This document shows, one piece after another, positions 60,407-64,000 of a stretch of 64,000 nt of DNA. Location of the stretch: positions 11,170,243 to 11,234,242 of the forward strand of contig CP093829.1 of assembly GCA_033063855.1 (NCBI GenBank), written 5' to 3'. Within the stretch, counting starts at the first letter, position 1; each line of letters starts with the position of its first letter. This DNA comes from Smittia aterrima (taxonomy: Eukaryota > Arthropoda > Insecta > Diptera > Chironomidae). The notes under the pieces are model-generated. The model did not search any database. It was not told the origin of the DNA and was given only the letters and a program-made list of their open reading frames with translations. The position numbers and the translations under genes were made by a program.

Positions 60407-61860
60407 CTATAGGAAGGAGGAGAACGTTGTGGGTTGTCTCAACTGTCATTCATGAGATGGACTCAGCACATGACACGACCACCACAGCAATCAATTAATT
60501 TTGTTAATTAAAAGCTTTCGCAGCAAAAAAAAAAGAGATTGAATGTGGTTGGAATCACACAAAGTTACACAAAATCCTCTGTTTCGTTAGCCGTTCTTTA
60601 GATATTTCAGCCTTTCGATGCGAGTCGGAGGGATACAACAGAAAACTGTTGAAAAAGCAGCCAAGGGAACAAACCCGAGACAGCACGAAAATTAAATTAA
60701 AATGTCCGAATCGCTTTTTAAAATTAATTGATATGAAAACCCGTTGGATGGGGAGACGTCGGATTTTTCCCTCAAGCGCTTCGCACAGATTTGTCTTTTG
60801 AAATGACTCGAGTTTTATGTTCGCTCAATGCTTCTGCTATATTTTTTCAGCCCCATCACGCTTTGACGTCATCTAAAAGACACTTGACAGAATTTGAGCC
60901 ATGAAGTGATTGCTGAAAATTAAATTTTCTGCTAGCGTATTCTTCAGCAGCGCTTATCGCGTCTCGTTCAACGTCCATCTCGGACACAAATGACTCAACG
61001 AATAGAGAAATGGACTCTGAAAAATTCATTTCTTATCGGGTCATGGGAAATGTGTCAACTTCACTCCACGCTGATGATGTAACAAAAGCCATTCGTCAGA
61101 GATGAGCTCCGCAATTTAAAGGAGGACGAGATGAGCAAGTAATTAAATTAAAGGAATGTTCGTCATTAATCAATTCATGATGAAAACAATTGAAGTCATC
61201 AGATTAAAGAGTTCTTTGGGGGAAACTCAATTAAAGACAATGTTTGTTGTAAGAAACTTTCTCTCGCATTCTCGGTGAAGTTTCTTAGTTAATACTTCCT
61301 CTAAGTCAAAAGCTTTTCAATCCACCCGCTGCTCGTGAATTAATTTTAATCAATTATTAATCTAGAAAGTAATGGATAAGGGCCACTCGATTCCAAAATT
61401 GGAATTTTCAATCAGCAAGAACAATTCTTTGCTCCTTTATTCTTCTTCCCTTCGAGATATTTCTAAATGGAAAAGAAAATTGGTCCTTTGACAAGAATTC
61501 CTCAAATCTTTCACGCTCCTTCAAAGAAAGCGACGACGATGACGATAGAAAAAGCCGAAAGCTTATCAAACGTTTATTTCCTAAGTGGGAATTCAATGTG
61601 TTCTATTTATTACCTTGCTTTCAATGAAGATTCTTCATTCACTTTAAAAGCCGAAATTAAAAATTGAATTGAAAAGTATTCGATTACATTTTCCCGAAAG
61701 TTTTCCATAATCCGATGAAAATTCGGCGATGAATATTTTATTCACGCTAAACGAACTGAAATATTGATTGAGAAGCTTTAATGTACATTGAACATTGGAT
61801 GCTTATCTTTCTTGTGTCAAAAATATATTTTGATATGCCTGAGCTCATTGAAAATCTATC
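60407..61860. other. Spacer between the tandem dehydrogenase genes
   Basis: I see no leftover exons of a third paralog and no other gene. An ATTAAA-like signal near 60505 could end the copy A transcript. Confidence 0.55.
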
Positions 61861-61864
61861 GTCG

Positions 61865-61870
61865 TCAGTA
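61865..61870 (+). promoter_or_regulatory. Candidate initiator of dehydrogenase copy B
   Basis: TCAGTA matches the arthropod initiator consensus and lies 84 nt upstream of the start codon. An AT-rich ATATAT element sits about 40 bp before it. The short consensus makes this weak on its own. Confidence 0.3.
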
Positions 61871-61948
61871 TCGACTCGGCTATCAAGCGAAACGGAAACG
61901 TGAGACTTGTTTCTAATTATTCCAGGAAAAGTGAAAGACAATATTGTT

Positions 61949-63524
61949 ATGGCTCCATTAAGATGGGGAATCGCCGCAACGGGCATGATCTCATTCGATT
62001 TTGCTAATGCACTTTCCACCTTGCCTGCTACTGATCATCAAATTACAGCAGTAGGAGCAAGAAGTCTCAATTCTGCAAAGGATTTTGCAAAAAAGTTTGA
62101 CATACCAACGTATCACGAAGGCTATGAAGCACTAACGAAAGACGAAAATGTCGGTAAGTGAATTATTTTCAAAGCGACATATCGCTTCTTGTTGGACGAC
62201 ATATCAGCGTGTCTGCCCGGGATGAAAAGAAATCTCTCATAAATAATACGCCATTGACAAATGACTGCCGGGTCGGCGAACGTGCACATTGATTAAGCCG
62301 CACTCAAAAAAGTGATAAATTGATTTTCTTATCATTTAGATGTCATCTACATCGGTTCTATCGTGGCCACGCACTACGAAATTGCACTGATGGCTCTCGA
62401 GAACGGAAAGCATGTCCTCTGCGAAAAGCCTTTGACGATCAACTCGAAGCAGAGTGGGAAGCTTTTGCGAACGGCAAAGGAGAAGAATCTCTTTTTCATG
62501 GAAGCGATTTGGTCACGATTTTTCGAGAGCTATAAATTACTGAGGAAGCGAATCGATGATGGCGATTTGGGAGAAGTTAAATCAATCGACTTGGAATTCG
62601 GGTTTGCTCTTGCCAACCATGAACGCTTGTTTCTCAAGAACGGCGGTGGAAGCGTTCTCGATTTGGGGGCCTATCCTATTCAACTTTCATTGTTCGTTTT
62701 TCGTGCTGAGCCGACAAAAGTGATTGCGTTCGGAAAGCTTAACGACGACGGCTTGGACATGGAATATACCGGAGAGTTTCATTTTCCCGCTGGTGGCATA
62801 ACGAAGTTCAAAGTCAGCTGTTTGACTTCGCTTACCAATAAGGCCGTCATTAAGGGATCTAAGGGTGAAATTGTGGTGAGTTGGCCATTTCCTCACGTCC
62901 TTCTTCGTTCTCATCGGGTTACAAATTTATGTCATATTTACCGAATAAAAAATGTTTTCTACGTCGCCGACATACGAGACAGGTAAGCACGAAGGGTAAA
63001 CGTCTCGTTAAGCAGACAAGCCTCGCTACACAACTGCCTAGATGAAAAATCGACCCCGACAGGACATCGCATTGTGGTAACTTTCAATTTCCTAGAGAAA
63101 TGTAATCCAATTGCCTGTGTGTCGTCTCAAAGGATAAGAAACGTTTTTATTTTGCATATTTTCCCATCATTTTGAACAAGACTTTCAAATTGAAACGATT
63201 TCTCATTCAGAAAGCGAAGAGTTGATGTGTCTCCCTCTTCTTCATTCTCTTAAGCTAACCGATTTTTGGTGTCCTGTGAAACTAACGGACGTTGATGGGA
63301 GCATTAAAACTTGGGAGCTGCCAAAAGGTCGCTATGACTTTCTTTTGAAGAACAGTGCAGGTCTTCGATTCGAGGCTGAAGAGACACGGCAACTCATCAA
63401 CCAACAAGGCTTAATTGAAAGTCCGCACGTTAGCCACGAGGAGAGCATGAGGATTGCTCGCGTTCAAGAGAAGCTGCGAAAGCTGCTCGGCGTCCATTTC
63501 CCAGAAGACGACCTGGAATATTAA
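61949..63524 (+). CDS. Trans-1,2-dihydrobenzene-1,2-diol dehydrogenase-like, copy B
   Basis: Three exons: 61949-62153, 62340-62875 and 63255-63524, giving 336 residues. It starts MAPLRWGIAATGMIS, has the EKP motif at 97-99, EAIWSRFFESY, GGGSVLDLGAYPIQL with the conserved tyrosine at 180, and ends with EDDLEY. It shares the family length and all key residues with copy A, so it is probably an active NADP(H)-dependent oxidoreductase. Its two introns sit exactly where the first and last introns of copy A sit, with the same phases (1 and 0). The three middle introns of copy A are absent. An in-frame ATG lies 14 codons upstream, but the shared MAPL start and the copy A alignment favour 61949. The last acceptor (TCTTAAG) is somewhat weak, but nearer alternatives put a stop in frame. 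Confidence 0.94.
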
Positions 63525-63649
63525 TTTTTATGACGAGTCGTTTGAATTTCTCATCACGGAATACTTTAATGACATTGGCTTATTGACGTTTTTCTCGTTA
63601 TCTCGACAACATCAACGGCCACGTTCGCAATCAAGAAACACCGAGCGAT

Positions 63650-63655
63650 AATAAA
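63650..63655 (+). terminator. Poly(A) signal of dehydrogenase copy B
   Basis: AATAAA lies 126 nt after the copy B stop codon and is the first such hexamer downstream. The remaining bases to the window end are AT-rich and hold no recognisable gene start. Confidence 0.5.
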
Positions 63656-64000
63656 AAGTCATTACGTAATTTTTTCCGAATCGAATTTCTTCTTTTATTT
63701 CAAGTGTTTTGTTTCTCTTTTTCGGAAAAGCTGAGAAGTTTTTTTTTCTTTTCAATTTGCAATCTGCTCCGCCAAAAATGATAAAATTTAAAACTTCGTT
63801 TAGCATAAACGCAGCAGCCTGCTTCGAGCTATAACATAAAATCCGATAACTCAAACGATCTATTCAATTAATTAACTCGAGCGATTGAAAAATGTGAGCT
63901 AGTCAATTCCCTTTGTGGAAAGTTTCCTTGCTTAGTTAAAATCTAGTTCAAACTTTTCAATCGCTCTCAATTAACTTTTATTTACAGAGAAAAATTTTCT

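Noticed and set aside
1..64000. tRNA genes, CRISPR arrays and intact transposons
   Set aside because: No tRNA-like B box with a matching cloverleaf, no regularly spaced repeats, and no transposase or reverse-transcriptase motifs were seen on either strand. A covariance-model or repeat-library search could still find degenerate copies.

Overview
The window looks like nuclear DNA of an insect, most likely a nematoceran fly such as a non-biting midge. It is AT-rich and gene-sparse. Nearly all introns are GT-AG and most are 54 to 220 bp. It carries a kekkon-family LRR-Ig receptor, an insect family, and a leucine-rich-repeat module of a kind I associate with secreted midge proteins. The species call is inference; the eukaryotic, insect-like character is well supported. 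I saw no tRNA, rRNA, CRISPR array or intact transposon.

Layout. Positions 1 to 13.5 kb hold no convincing gene. On the minus strand at 13.5 to 15.9 kb lies a single-exon kekkon-like receptor of 808 residues, with about 13 kb of apparently non-coding DNA on each side. On the plus strand at 29.0 to 33.2 kb lies an eleven-exon stomatin (band 7/SPFH) gene of 287 residues, with a possible alternative first coding exon in its large first intron. From 33.5 to 45.5 kb is another long non-coding stretch containing AT-motif-rich islands. At 45.8 to 46.9 kb is an intronless gene joining a secreted-type LRR module to a cytosolic BTB domain; it is bracketed by two copies of a direct repeat of about 165 bp.

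The right end is denser. At 54.6 to 55.3 kb is a three-exon gene for a small unrecognised basic protein. At 55.6 to 56.6 kb is a decayed TPR plus C2H2 zinc-finger gene whose reading frame stays aligned across two internal stops. At 59.1 to 60.4 kb and 61.9 to 63.5 kb are two tandem paralogs of trans-1,2-dihydrobenzene-1,2-diol dehydrogenase (Gfo/Idh/MocA family). The first has six exons and one GC-AG intron; the second has three exons.

The genes do not form an obvious pathway. The only clear functional grouping is the tandem dehydrogenase pair. The receptor and the stomatin are membrane proteins with large private regulatory space, as is usual for insect genes with patterned expression. Exon coordinates were derived by hand from splice signals, phase continuity and protein-family fit, not from transcripts.
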